This document shows positions 53,024 through 61,927 of a stretch of 64,000 nt of DNA, one piece after another. Source of the DNA: Bacteroidales bacterium. Its GTDB lineage: Bacteria; Bacteroidota; Bacteroidia; Bacteroidales; F082. A program made the position numbers and the translations under genes. Location: the NCBI GenBank assembly GCA_023229135.1, contig JALNZT010000007.1, positions 1 to 64,000 of the forward strand, written 5' to 3'. The stretch's first letter is position 1, and every line of letters begins with the position of its first letter. The notes under the pieces are model-generated. The model searched no databases, was not told the DNA's origin, and saw only the letters and a program-made list of their open reading frames with translations.

Positions 53024-56000
53024 ATGAAAAGTTTCTCCATCATGCGCCATTTTGGCCTTGTCGTGCTGCTGAGTTTATTTGCCAGCGGTCTAAATGCGCA
53101 ATCGCTTTCATTCGATTTTGACAATGAAGCAAGCCGCGAAGGCTTTGAAATGACTGCCTCCAGAGCCAGCGGTATCAGATTGACGCATAACTTAACAAGC
53201 ATGCGCTTAGAAAGCCTGGAAACAGACAAAGGTAATGGACAGGTGATCAGCCTGAATGGTATTTATCTGCCTAACAATGCCGGTGCGCCAAATTTGCCCG
53301 GCAACAGCCGCTATATTGCTGTTCCAAATGGTGCTTCAGCACAGCTCATTATACATAGCTACCAAAAAGAAACCCTGGAAAATGTAGATTTACTACCGGC
53401 TGCGCCTATTCAATTAGACACCGATGACAGTCCGGCCGACTACAGCAAAAATCAAGTTATTTACAGTAAAAACGCACCCTATCCGGCAGAACCTTTCCTA
53501 CTTTCAGCCGTTGAAAATATCCGCGGTCTGGATGTTGTTATGCTCGGTATCACACCTTTTCAATACAATCCGGTAACCAAAGAACTTGTTGTCTATCATA
53601 ACATTGACATGGAAGTTGTTTTTGAAGGCGGTGATGGAAACTTTGGCGACAACAGACTTCGCAGCCGCTGGTGGGACCCTATTCTAAAAGATATGGTTCT
53701 CAATCCTGATGCGCTGCCGGCCATGGATTACAGCCGGCGCCACTCAGCGCGCGAAACGGGTGCCGAATACCTTATTGTGATACCTGACAATGAGATTTTT
53801 GAATCCTGGGCAGATAGCATCCGACTATTTCGCACACACCAAGGCATCAGTAGCATGATAGTGAGTGCCACCGAAATGGGCGGCAATACAGTAGCCGCTT
53901 TCGAGAACTATTTCAATAACGCCTACAACAATTGGGATGTGCCGCCATCAGCCGTTTTGATGCTGGGCGATTACAACACCAATGGCAGCGCCGGATTGAT
54001 TTCTCATTTACTTTATGACCATCCGGGCAACTACAACCCTTATATTTCTGACAATCCATTTTCTGATGTGAGCGGCAACAGTATGCCGGATATGGTTTTT
54101 GCACGCATCACCGCAAATAACGCCACCGAACTGGAAAATATGATTCATAAATTCTTGGACTACGAGCGCAACCCACCAACCAATGCTGGTTTTTACGATA
54201 ACCCGATCACGGCAATGGGCTGGCAAACAGAGCGCTGGTTTCAGCTGTGTTCTGAAATTATAAATGGTTTCTGGGAACACGGCCTGGGAAAAAACCCTGT
54301 ACGCGAAAACGCCCTATACAGCGGCTCACCTGGTGGCAGCTGGTCGTCCAACGCCAACACCTCTCAACTGGTAAATTATTTTGGCCCCATGGGTCTTAAT
54401 TATATCCCTGCCAACACAGCGCATCTCACCGATTGGGGAGGTAATGCCACACGCATCAATAACGATATTAACAGCGGCGCTTTTATGCTACAGCACCGCG
54501 ATCACGGCTTTGAACAAGGCTGGGGCGAACCCGATTATGGCAATTCTCATTTGAGCGGACTAACCAACGAAGACCTCACCTTTGTATGGTCAGTAAACTG
54601 CCTCACCGGGAAATTTAATTATGGCAGTGAGTCCTTTGCCGAAAAATTTCACCGACATCAATATGGCGCACTGGGGATTATAGCAGCCACCGAAGTATCG
54701 TATTCATTTGTTAATGACGTCTATGTGTGGGGTGCCTACGACAATATGTGGCCTGAATTTATGCCGGATTACGGCAGCAGCTTCGCTCAAAGATCCATTA
54801 TCCCCGCCTTTGCCAATGCAGCCGGAAAAATATTTCTGAAACAGTCGAGTTGGCCTTATAATCCACAACACAAGCCGATTACTTATAACCTTTTTCACCA
54901 TCATGGAGATGCTTTCCTGAATGTATATTCAGAAGTACCTCAGCAGTTGGCAGTCAATCATATGCCTGTTTTGCTCAGTGGTCTCGACTTTTTTGAAGTT
55001 ACCGTAGAAGCAGGCGCCTGGATTGCGTTAACCAATGGCGACCAAATCATCGGCACGGCAGAAGCTGTCACCGGAACGACATCAGTTCCTATCGCAGTGC
55101 AGGAGCCGGGCTCACCAATCAGGCTAACGATCACAAAACAAAACTATTACCGCTATGAAACAGTTATTGAATGTATTCCTCCTGATGGCGCCTATGTTAT
55201 TTTCAGTGAAAAAATAATTAATGACGAGAGCGGCAATGGCAATGGTCTGGTTGATTTTGGCGAGACAATTATTTTAGATATCGCCCTCAAAAATGTTGGA
55301 AATGAAGATGCTCATGGCGTTTCGGCTGTTTTGAGTTGCGAATCGCCATATGTAACTATTAATCAGGATAATTACGACTTCGGAATGATAGCAGCCGGCA
55401 GCCTTAATATGGAAGAGCAGGTTTTTGAATTTGAAGTAGCCGATGATATTCCCAACAACACCTTATTGAGCTTTGAGGTGACGATGAACAGCAGCGATGA
55501 GACCTGGACCAGTAATTTTAGCCTAAATGTCCATGCACCTGATTTTAAAATCAACAACTTTATAGTTGATGATAGCCAGGGAAATAACAATGGTCGCTTA
55601 GATCCGGGTGAAACAGTTATTTTAAACTTTAACCTGGAGAACATTGGTGGCAGCGCTTCAGCGGCAAGCCTTGCCAAGCTGATTTTGACCAATCCTTTTA
55701 TTAATCCCGTTGATACTGAAGTGAGTTTTGAAAGTATTGAAGCTGAAAGCGTTGTTCAAGCAGCCTTCGAGGTATTTGTAAATCCTGCTGCGCCCATTGG
55801 TGTTGCAGCTGAATTTAGTTTACAACTTTCCTCCGGAGCCTATGTAGCAGACAAATCCTTTTCTACTAAAATTGGTCTGATTGTAGAGGACTTTGAGAGC
55901 GGTGACTTTGAAAGCTTTGACTGGATATTTAGCGGGAACCTTCCCTGGACTTTAACTGAAACCGGTGCCTTCGAAGGCCAGTATGCAGCCAAGTCTGGCA

Positions 56001-57613
56001 ATATCGGCAACAGCCAGAATTCACAAATTATGGTCAGCTACGAAGCAGGAAGCAACGATACCATCTCTTTCTATTATAAGGTGTCATCAGAAACGAATTA
56101 CGACAAGCTGAAATTTTACATCGATGGCCTTAAAGTAGGTGAGTGGTCGGGAAATATTTCGTGGACAAAAGCTGCTTTTCCCATTTTGCAAGGCATACAT
56201 CAGTTCCGCTGGGAATATTCAAAAGACGTTTCTGTAAGCAATGGAGAAGATTGCGCCTGGATTGATTTTGTTGTGCTCCCGCCAGAAATCAGGACTATGG
56301 CCTGGGCAGGATACGACCTGCAAAGCTGTGAATCGGAGCCCTTCCAGCTGGAAGGCTATGCGGCTTATTATACCGATTTGCTATGGGAAACCACCGGAGA
56401 TGGCAGCTTTGACGATGCCACCATCCTGAACCCAATTTATACGCCGGGAACTACTGATAATGAAAATGGCGGTGCAACGCTCAAACTCACAGCAACTGGC
56501 ACGACCGACCCGATGACTGACAGCCTGACACTCACGATTATAAGGAACCCAACACTCGATTTTGAAACTGATGCAGCCATATGCAACGGCGAAAATTACA
56601 TCTTTACCACGGGTGAAGCCAGTGACTACGAATCGCTCTTCTGGACCACTGCCGGCGATGGGGTTTTTGATGATGCAAACGCACTTCTTCCGGTTTATAT
56701 TCCGGGAGAAAACGATCTGCTGGCTGGAACGGTATCGCTAAGCTTAACGGCAGCGGCAAACGGCGGTTGCGAAGCGGCTTCCATAGATTTCGTGTTGACG
56801 ATTCACGCCTTGCCAACAGCGTCTATCAGTGGTGATCAGACCATCTGCGAAGGCGAAGAAGCAACGATTGAAGTCGCGTTAAGCGGCCAGTCGCCCTGGA
56901 TGCTCATGCTGGAAGGTGCTGTTGACCCCATGGAGATAGAAACCGCTACTTACCTGATAAACCTGATTCCGGAAGAAGCTATGAGCATGACGCTGGAATC
57001 AGTTGCTGACGGCAATGGCTGCTTCAATACTGCCGAAGGAAGCGTGAACATCCTGGTGAATTACGCGCCCGAAACACCTCTAGCACCAAGCGGCTCTGTT
57101 ACTTTAGACTTGAATGAAATTTCGGAAAGTGCTTACGACATCTTACCGGTGACGGATGCAGAAAGCTACAATTGGATGCTTCTGCCCGAAGAGGCCGGTG
57201 CGCTTAACGCTGATGCTACCAATGCCCTCGTCAACTGGAATATTGATTTCAGGGGACAGGCAACGCTCAAAGCAAATGCCGTAAACGACTGTGGTGAAAG
57301 CGATTGGAGCGAAGAACTCCTTGTTGATCTATTCAGCACGATTGGCTTAGACGAAAATGGAATGGGAGCAGTTAAAATTTATCCCAACCCAGCCAAAGAC
57401 CAGCTGACACTGGACTTCGGCAGCATGCTGAACGAGAAAGTGGTGCTGCGCATTAGCAATATGATTGGTGAGCTAATCCTGGAGAAAGAAATTTCGGCCA
57501 ACAGCAACCGACACTACCAGCTTTCGCTTAGCGAACTTGGCAACGGAAGCTATATTTTAACGCTGGAAGCCCCGCAAGCAAAAGTTAACAGACCATTAAT
57601 CATCAACAGATAA
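53024..57613 (+). CDS. Gingipain-like (C25) cysteine peptidase with Ig domains and T9SS sorting domain
   Basis: 1529 residues. Signal peptide ending SGLNAQ, then a propeptide to about 240. The C25 domain (about 240-660) has YLIVIPDNEIFESWADS at its start, MLGDYN, then catalytic His494 in QHRDHGFEQGWGEP and catalytic Cys526 in WSVNCLTGKFNYGSESFAEK. The 32-residue spacing matches RgpB (His211, Cys244). Following are Ig-like domains with repeated NGLVDFGETIILDIALKN/NGRLDPGETVILNFNLEN, a MAM/jelly-roll-like segment, PKD-like segments, and a T9SS domain (VKIYPNPAKDQLTLDF, LGNGSYILTLE). It is secreted and processed, and would release peptides for amino-acid fermentation. Cleavage specificity cannot be read reliably from sequence. 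Confidence 0.93.
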   Translation: MKSFSIMRHFGLVVLLSLFASGLNAQSLSFDFDNEASREGFEMTASRASGIRLTHNLTSMRLESLETDKGNGQVISLNGIYLPNNAGAPNLPGNSRYIAVPNGASAQLIIHSYQKETLENVDLLPAAPIQLDTDDSPADYSKNQVIYSKNAPYPAEPFLLSAVENIRGLDVVMLGITPFQYNPVTKELVVYHNIDMEVVFEGGDGNFGDNRLRSRWWDPILKDMVLNPDALPAMDYSRRHSARETGAEYLIVIPDNEIFESWADSIRLFRTHQGISSMIVSATEMGGNTVAAFENYFNNAYNNWDVPPSAVLMLGDYNTNGSAGLISHLLYDHPGNYNPYISDNPFSDVSGNSMPDMVFARITANNATELENMIHKFLDYERNPPTNAGFYDNPITAMGWQTERWFQLCSEIINGFWEHGLGKNPVRENALYSGSPGGSWSSNANTSQLVNYFGPMGLNYIPANTAHLTDWGGNATRINNDINSGAFMLQHRDHGFEQGWGEPDYGNSHLSGLTNEDLTFVWSVNCLTGKFNYGSESFAEKFHRHQYGALGIIAATEVSYSFVNDVYVWGAYDNMWPEFMPDYGSSFAQRSIIPAFANAAGKIFLKQSSWPYNPQHKPITYNLFHHHGDAFLNVYSEVPQQLAVNHMPVLLSGLDFFEVTVEAGAWIALTNGDQIIGTAEAVTGTTSVPIAVQEPGSPIRLTITKQNYYRYETVIECIPPDGAYVIFSEKIINDESGNGNGLVDFGETIILDIALKNVGNEDAHGVSAVLSCESPYVTINQDNYDFGMIAAGSLNMEEQVFEFEVADDIPNNTLLSFEVTMNSSDETWTSNFSLNVHAPDFKINNFIVDDSQGNNNGRLDPGETVILNFNLENIGGSASAASLAKLILTNPFINPVDTEVSFESIEAESVVQAAFEVFVNPAAPIGVAAEFSLQLSSGAYVADKSFSTKIGLIVEDFESGDFESFDWIFSGNLPWTLTETGAFEGQYAAKSGNIGNSQNSQIMVSYEAGSNDTISFYYKVSSETNYDKLKFYIDGLKVGEWSGNISWTKAAFPILQGIHQFRWEYSKDVSVSNGEDCAWIDFVVLPPEIRTMAWAGYDLQSCESEPFQLEGYAAYYTDLLWETTGDGSFDDATILNPIYTPGTTDNENGGATLKLTATGTTDPMTDSLTLTIIRNPTLDFETDAAICNGENYIFTTGEASDYESLFWTTAGDGVFDDANALLPVYIPGENDLLAGTVSLSLTAAANGGCEAASIDFVLTIHALPTASISGDQTICEGEEATIEVALSGQSPWMLMLEGAVDPMEIETATYLINLIPEEAMSMTLESVADGNGCFNTAEGSVNILVNYAPETPLAPSGSVTLDLNEISESAYDILPVTDAESYNWMLLPEEAGALNADATNALVNWNIDFRGQATLKANAVNDCGESDWSEELLVDLFSTIGLDENGMGAVKIYPNPAKDQLTLDFGSMLNEKVVLRISNMIGELILEKEISANSNRHYQLSLSELGNGSYILTLEAPQAKVNRPLIINR

Positions 57614-57629
57614 GCTGATTAACAGCAAT

Positions 57630-57661
57630 AAAAAAAGCCAGCCAATGGGTTGGTTTTTTTT
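57630..57661 (+). terminator. Intrinsic terminator after the C25 gene
   Basis: CCAGCC and GGTTGG around AATG form a stem (one G/T wobble) flanked by A7 and T8, so the A/T runs extend the stem and give the U-tract. 17 bp after the stop. Confidence 0.8.
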
Positions 57662-57665
57662 ATTA

Positions 57666-57790
57666 GTGTGCCATGCATGGCCACGAACGAGACGGTGCAA
57701 GTCCGTTGAAGTGGGTTGGGAATAGGAGTTTTTTTGGAGTAGACTTGAGGACGCTAATAGTGCAAAACCAAACAAATCTACGCTGTGCTG
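57666..57790 (+). mobile_element. Group II intron-like 5' fragment (tentative)
   Basis: Begins GTGTGCCATGCATGGC, similar to the GTGYG 5' end and first stem of bacterial group II introns, and has GGTGCAAGTCC at 57694-57704, the conserved domain I loop. No reverse transcriptase ORF or domain V/VI is seen, so it would be a remnant. Confidence 0.4.
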
Positions 57791-57977
57791 AGGTATTATT
57801 TTTACGCAGTGGAAAAGACACCGGGCGATAGTTGATTTGATTATAAGTGAAGATCATTTGTCCAAAAATATTCACCTATGGGCCATAAGGGCGATAAGTG
57901 TTCGTTTTTTTTCTTCAAAGCAAGTAATTGTCCAATACTTGTCAAAAAATGAACAATTGAATGCTATGGCTTCAATA

Positions 57978-58006
57978 TTTGGACATATATTTGCGTTATG
58001 TCCAAA
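57978..58006. repeat. 10-bp inverted repeat
   Basis: TTTGGACATA (57978-57987) and TATGTCCAAA (57997-58006) are perfect inverted repeats around a 9-nt loop. A third, partial TTGTCCAA occurs at 57857-57864, so this may be an old operator set for the adjacent gene remnant. Confidence 0.5.
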
Positions 58007-58022
58007 ATTTAAAAAATATTGA

Positions 58023-58136
58023 ACATTTATAGAAGAGCCGAAATTTGACAGAAAAAGTCCTTACAATGAATTACCTATATTGCTCCTAAATAAAGATATT
58101 GAAGACAAGCCGGCTTTTTTTAAAAACTATTGGTAA
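58023..58136 (+). pseudogene. Possible remnant of a Fic-family gene (N-terminal region)
   Basis: The frame between stops reads FDRKSPYNELPILLLNKD and DIEDKPAFFKNYW. FDRxxPYNxLPxL is the opening of many Fic proteins' N-terminal domain (usual continuation PPKxDIETKxxLK). No start codon or Fic motif HPFxxGNG follows, so if real it is a decayed fragment. Confidence 0.25.
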
Positions 58137-58443
58137 GACCTTGAATACTTGGATAAAGAGTTGAAAATTCTAATTGCTATCTCGAGGCTTTCATGTCCTT
58201 CTGCGCTGAGCGATAGGAAGTTTAGGAGTATGTGAACGCATGTGTTTGAGCAGCCGGATGGACTTCAAAACGTCGGATAGATGACTGGAGAATAAAGTGT
58301 AAATAACTGAGATATTTTGTGTTTTAGCACGGATTGCAAATCCGCATCAGCCGTGACATAACTATGTTACGTTCGATATATCAGCGTTTAAATCTCAAAG
58401 CTTTCAAAAAAACTAAATCAAATATTAAAGTTTTATTATTGAT

Positions 58444-59727
58444 TTATTTCCTCCTAAATACCACCTTAAATAATAACCGGATATCACTTCTGTTAATCAA
58501 TAAATCACCAAATCCTGTATAGGTTTTTTTATGAAACACCCATCCCTGATACACCACGGCTATACTATACGCCAGCGAGGCGCTGATGCCGGCGCCAACA
58601 AGTCCGAAGCGCGGAGCTAAAATAATTAATGAAGGAATAGTTACTGCTAAACCGGTCAGTGAGGCGAAGAGATTGTAGCGCGGTTGGCCGGTGCCGGAGA
58701 AGTAATGGCTGAATATGGTGTTGGCAGCCAGCGCGATAACGCCGGGAGAAAGGCTGAGGATCACGATTTTGATGTCGCCGAACTCCTTGCTGAAAACCCA
58801 TTCAAATACTTCGCGTGGGATGGCGATCAATACCAGCAAAGCCAGTGTGGTTAGCCCGACGGAGAACTTTAGCAAAGTGATGCTAAGCCTTGCGCTTGCT
58901 GCCTTGTCAGTGGAGTTGCTGATTTCTGAAAACTGCACCAGCGAGATGCTTTGGCCAATCAGGCGCAGCCCTTCGGTGAGCTGTACGCCGGAGTTGTAAA
59001 TCCCCACCGAACCCAGTCCTGTCAAACTTTTAAGGAAGTAATAGCTAAGGCGTTTGTTGATGATATGCGCGATGCTTGAAAGTTGTGTCATGCTGCCGTA
59101 ATTAAGGATAGTAGCTGCTTTCGCGATGGCGGCAGGCGACTTTCCCGACTTGAAAAGAGGCGTAATCAGTAACCAACCAACTAAGGCGGGTAGCAGGTAA
59201 GAAACGTAAAGCGCATACACGAAAGCACGTTCGTCTTTGAGTTCGGCCAAATAGATAAAACCCGCCATCGACAGTAGTTGCAGGCTAAATTGTAGCATGA
59301 AAAGGCTGTTGAAGGCAGCAATTTTCTTGTTGCCCAACAGCACGTTCATATTAAAGCTATGTAGGGCATTGATGGCTGAAAGTATCAGAATATGAATGCC
59401 ATAGCCTTCAGGGACAACAATTTGGTAAAGCTTAGGGAAGAGCGACAGCATCCAAAATAGCAGCGCCGTGCCACCAATCACTAAAACTATCCAGCTGTAA
59501 GAAATTTTCAGCAGGCTTTTGAGGCTGTAACGCGAGCTAAAATACACCAAGCCACTTCCGGCCATCAGTTCTACAACCAATAGTATCAAGCTGATATTCA
59601 GTAAGATAATGCCCGAAATGCCCCAGGCTTCCTTGCCCAGCTCGTTGGTGGCCATCCATAGGATGACGATGCCGCTGAGAGCGTTGAGGGCACGGATGCC
59701 GGTAGTGCTGAGTATTTTGCGAAGCAT
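58444..59727 (-). CDS. Polysaccharide flippase (Wzx/MATE-like)
   Basis: 427 residues, about a dozen hydrophobic helices, beginning MLRKILSTTGIRALNALSGI, the usual Wzx-type opening. Family-like elements: ALHSFNMNVLLGNKKIAAFN, LTGLGSVGIYNSGVQLTEGL and SLSPGVIALAANTIFSHYFSGTGQP. Flips lipid-linked sugar units across the inner membrane. Start overlaps the formyltransferase-like gene stop by one base (TGATG), so the two are translationally coupled. A role in O-antigen, capsule or T9SS-associated A-LPS is inferred from context. Confidence 0.88.
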   Translation of the reverse strand: MLRKILSTTGIRALNALSGIVILWMATNELGKEAWGISGIILLNISLILLVVELMAGSGLVYFSSRYSLKSLLKISYSWIVLVIGGTALLFWMLSLFPKLYQIVVPEGYGIHILILSAINALHSFNMNVLLGNKKIAAFNSLFMLQFSLQLLSMAGFIYLAELKDERAFVYALYVSYLLPALVGWLLITPLFKSGKSPAAIAKAATILNYGSMTQLSSIAHIINKRLSYYFLKSLTGLGSVGIYNSGVQLTEGLRLIGQSISLVQFSEISNSTDKAASARLSITLLKFSVGLTTLALLVLIAIPREVFEWVFSKEFGDIKIVILSLSPGVIALAANTIFSHYFSGTGQPRYNLFASLTGLAVTIPSLIILAPRFGLVGAGISASLAYSIAVVYQGWVFHKKTYTGFGDLLINRSDIRLLFKVVFRRK

Positions 59728-61379
59728 CAGGCTTTTTTATTGAGTTTGAGTTGCAGCTGGTGCCAAAATCCGGCCGGCGTAAAGGTAAAGCGTTTGCCGT
59801 CGATCACGGTAAAATGTGCGTTTCCGTTGAGGCTGTGAAGTCCTTTATTATAGGTGTATGTTGGTAGCGGCATCAAGCGTTTAACGGGTTTTTCTTCAAA
59901 TTGTTGCGGGCTTAGCTTTTCTATTTCATGCAATTCTACAGCGCGACCATAGTGCAGGCTGCAATCCTGCGCCGGGCGCAAAATATTGTTGTTCAGCCTT
60001 ATAAATGCGCCCGCCGGACGTGATGTACGGATATCAGATTTCACTGGATTGTTGGCATGTGCTGTAAAAGGCCCAAACGGATTTTCAGCATAATACACAT
60101 ACAAATGCACGCTGGGTAGGTTTTTTAATGTAAAAAACAAATACCAGCGGCCTTCATGGGGCTGTAAAACCGGATCAATAACCGACATATTGCTGAGCAG
60201 GTCTTTCTTCCAGATCAGCTGCCGCTTTTCAGTGTCAAAGCTGTACAGGCTGAGTTTGTTAGCACTGTAACTTTCCGGCGTACAATACAATTCGCCTGCA
60301 TATTCAAAAACAAACGGAAACGACAGATGATGTGGCTCTTCCAGCACAATATGCTGTTGTTCAAAATCTTCTGATGAGAGTCTGCAAGCCAGCACTGCCT
60401 TGCCTTTTCGGTAATCGAATAGCTCGTAAAATAAATAGTTCTCGCCTTTAAATTCAATAATAAATGGGTCGGCTAAGTAAGTGCTTGCGTTGGGTTTTTT
60501 AAACCATCTCGCCTGCGCGAGATGGGCTTCCGGATTGTCAATCACGGCCTGTAGTGGAGCATGTATTAAACCTACATTCCAGTCTTCCTGCCGAAAAAGA
60601 TCATGCAGATGAAAGCCGATACGACGGCTAACGGATTTCAAAAAATAATTCAGCATCTGCCAATTATTCGGCGGATGCTTTATAGGCGCTTTTGATTGTG
60701 ACATTTCTGCTTTAAAAGCTGGGTTTGCAAGCAATTCCCGACAATATTGGAGCGGCATTTGGCAGCTCTCAAAATAGAGCTGATCCAAGTGGGTAGAGTA
60801 GGAATGGGTAATTACTTTATAGAAATGCCTTTTCAGGATAAAACCTTTGTCGAGTTTTTCATTTAACTGTTGCAAAATCACGCCATTATATTCATCCCTG
60901 TGCATAAATTCCCAAAATCCAGGTGGCCCTCCGCGAACTTTTCGCTCATCGTCATGGTGAAACGACCAAACACCGTGTTTGGCAGCTTGCAGGATGTCGC
61001 CCCGGATAATATTAAAGCCAAAGCGCAATAGAAAATCCAGTTTTTTGGATTGTATCAGGGCAATATCTACTTCACTAAAAACAGTAGAGATACCTTTATT
61101 GGTGGTACGACACAGCAGTTGTTCGATGCCTTTCGTTTCGGCAGAAATATCCACGGCAGCCTTGCTTTTTGGACGAAATAAAAACCTGTTCCAAAGCCTG
61201 AACAGCAGTTGGTGAAAAGGGTAGGAGCCAAGCCATTGGCCAAAGCCGGGCTTGCTTTGTTGTGGCTCATCTTTCAGCACGATTAGCGCTAACTCAACGC
61301 CATTTTCACGCAACAGGCAAATACTTTCGGCCTGCCATCGCTCTAACACCAAGCTGTTGCATAGGAGACCAAAGCGCAT
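59727..61379 (-). CDS. Formyltransferase-like / sugar beta-propeller fusion protein
   Basis: About 550 residues from ATG 61379 (MRFGLLCNSLVLERWQAE); the frame is open to 61460. Residues 1 to about 235 resemble formyltransferase N-domains: start MRFGLLCNS, RFGFNIIRGDILQAAKHGVW, SFHHDDERKVRGGPPGFWEF. Residues about 280-540 form a five-bladed-propeller-like domain (STYLADPFIIEFKGENYLFY; HLSFPFVFEYAGELYC; RPAQDCSLHYGRAVEL), like the N-terminal part of plant GINT1 glycosyltransferase and family 43-type propellers. No classical GT motif is visible. Likely modifies surface glycan sugars; coupled to the flippase. Confidence 0.75.
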   Translation of the reverse strand: MRFGLLCNSLVLERWQAESICLLRENGVELALIVLKDEPQQSKPGFGQWLGSYPFHQLLFRLWNRFLFRPKSKAAVDISAETKGIEQLLCRTTNKGISTVFSEVDIALIQSKKLDFLLRFGFNIIRGDILQAAKHGVWSFHHDDERKVRGGPPGFWEFMHRDEYNGVILQQLNEKLDKGFILKRHFYKVITHSYSTHLDQLYFESCQMPLQYCRELLANPAFKAEMSQSKAPIKHPPNNWQMLNYFLKSVSRRIGFHLHDLFRQEDWNVGLIHAPLQAVIDNPEAHLAQARWFKKPNASTYLADPFIIEFKGENYLFYELFDYRKGKAVLACRLSSEDFEQQHIVLEEPHHLSFPFVFEYAGELYCTPESYSANKLSLYSFDTEKRQLIWKKDLLSNMSVIDPVLQPHEGRWYLFFTLKNLPSVHLYVYYAENPFGPFTAHANNPVKSDIRTSRPAGAFIRLNNNILRPAQDCSLHYGRAVELHEIEKLSPQQFEEKPVKRLMPLPTYTYNKGLHSLNGNAHFTVIDGKRFTFTPAGFWHQLQLKLNKKA

Positions 61380-61927
61380 CTTAATAGAATTAGTTTCAGT
61401 TTTTGGCACAGGAAAATTCTTCTTGAGCAAAAGTAAGGAACTTTGGTTAGCTTGCAACAAAGTCTGTATTGGCAGCTGTCAGGGCCAAAGCCCAATGCTT
61501 GTCGGTCAGGTTGCGACTATACGGCGACAACAAGCAGTCGCGCTCCTTTGACTTTATATGTTTTTTTAAACCTCAAAGGTTTAGAAAACCCTTGGGATTC
61601 AAAAAAAAACCGATATCAAAATATGTCCGTAGGACCTTTCTGTAAATACCGTCAGGATTTATCCGGGTGCAAAGTGAACTGACGAGAACCAAACCTAAGA
61701 GAGGTTTCTCAATGCAATCACAATACGGTAAACATTTGTTGAAATTTGTGTGTGCAGCTATTTCTGCAAATCCTTTTTCTAACTTCTTTTAGCAAAAAAA
61801 TAACCTATCAGATGCCTGCGAAAAATACCTATTTTTGCTCATCAACAAAGTATTTTACTATGCGCAAGGGGATGTGTGGTTTTTTTAAAGTGAATTTTCA
61901 AAACATAATAAACTAAGCTCAATTTAC
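61380..61927. other. Intergenic region with one palindromic repeat copy (about 550 bp)
   Basis: Divergent genes flank it. It holds the fourth palindromic repeat copy, AAACCTCAAAGGTTT (61568-61582), a small inverted repeat, and a 14-codon MCGFFK ORF (61872-61916) discussed under findings. Otherwise A+T-rich with no clear promoter motifs. Confidence 0.55.
61505..61552. repeat. Palindromic repeat family, copy 4 (dispersed)
   Basis: GTCAGGTTGCGACT at the left and AGTCGCGCTCCTTTGAC at the right resemble the arms of copies 1-3 near 52.7 kb, 8.8 kb away, showing that the element is dispersed. The centre ATACGGCGAC again can form an inner GCGAC/GTCGC-type pairing. Confidence 0.75.

Larger units (their letters stand above)
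57662..58443. other. Degenerate intergenic region (about 780 bp)
   Basis: Holds the intron-like fragment, a hairpin at 57978-58006, a possible Fic-like remnant at 58023-58136 and CGGATTGCAAATCCG at 58330-58344, a small hairpin seen in dispersed Bacteroidota repeats. Nothing else codes convincingly; this looks like a graveyard of decayed elements. Confidence 0.55.
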
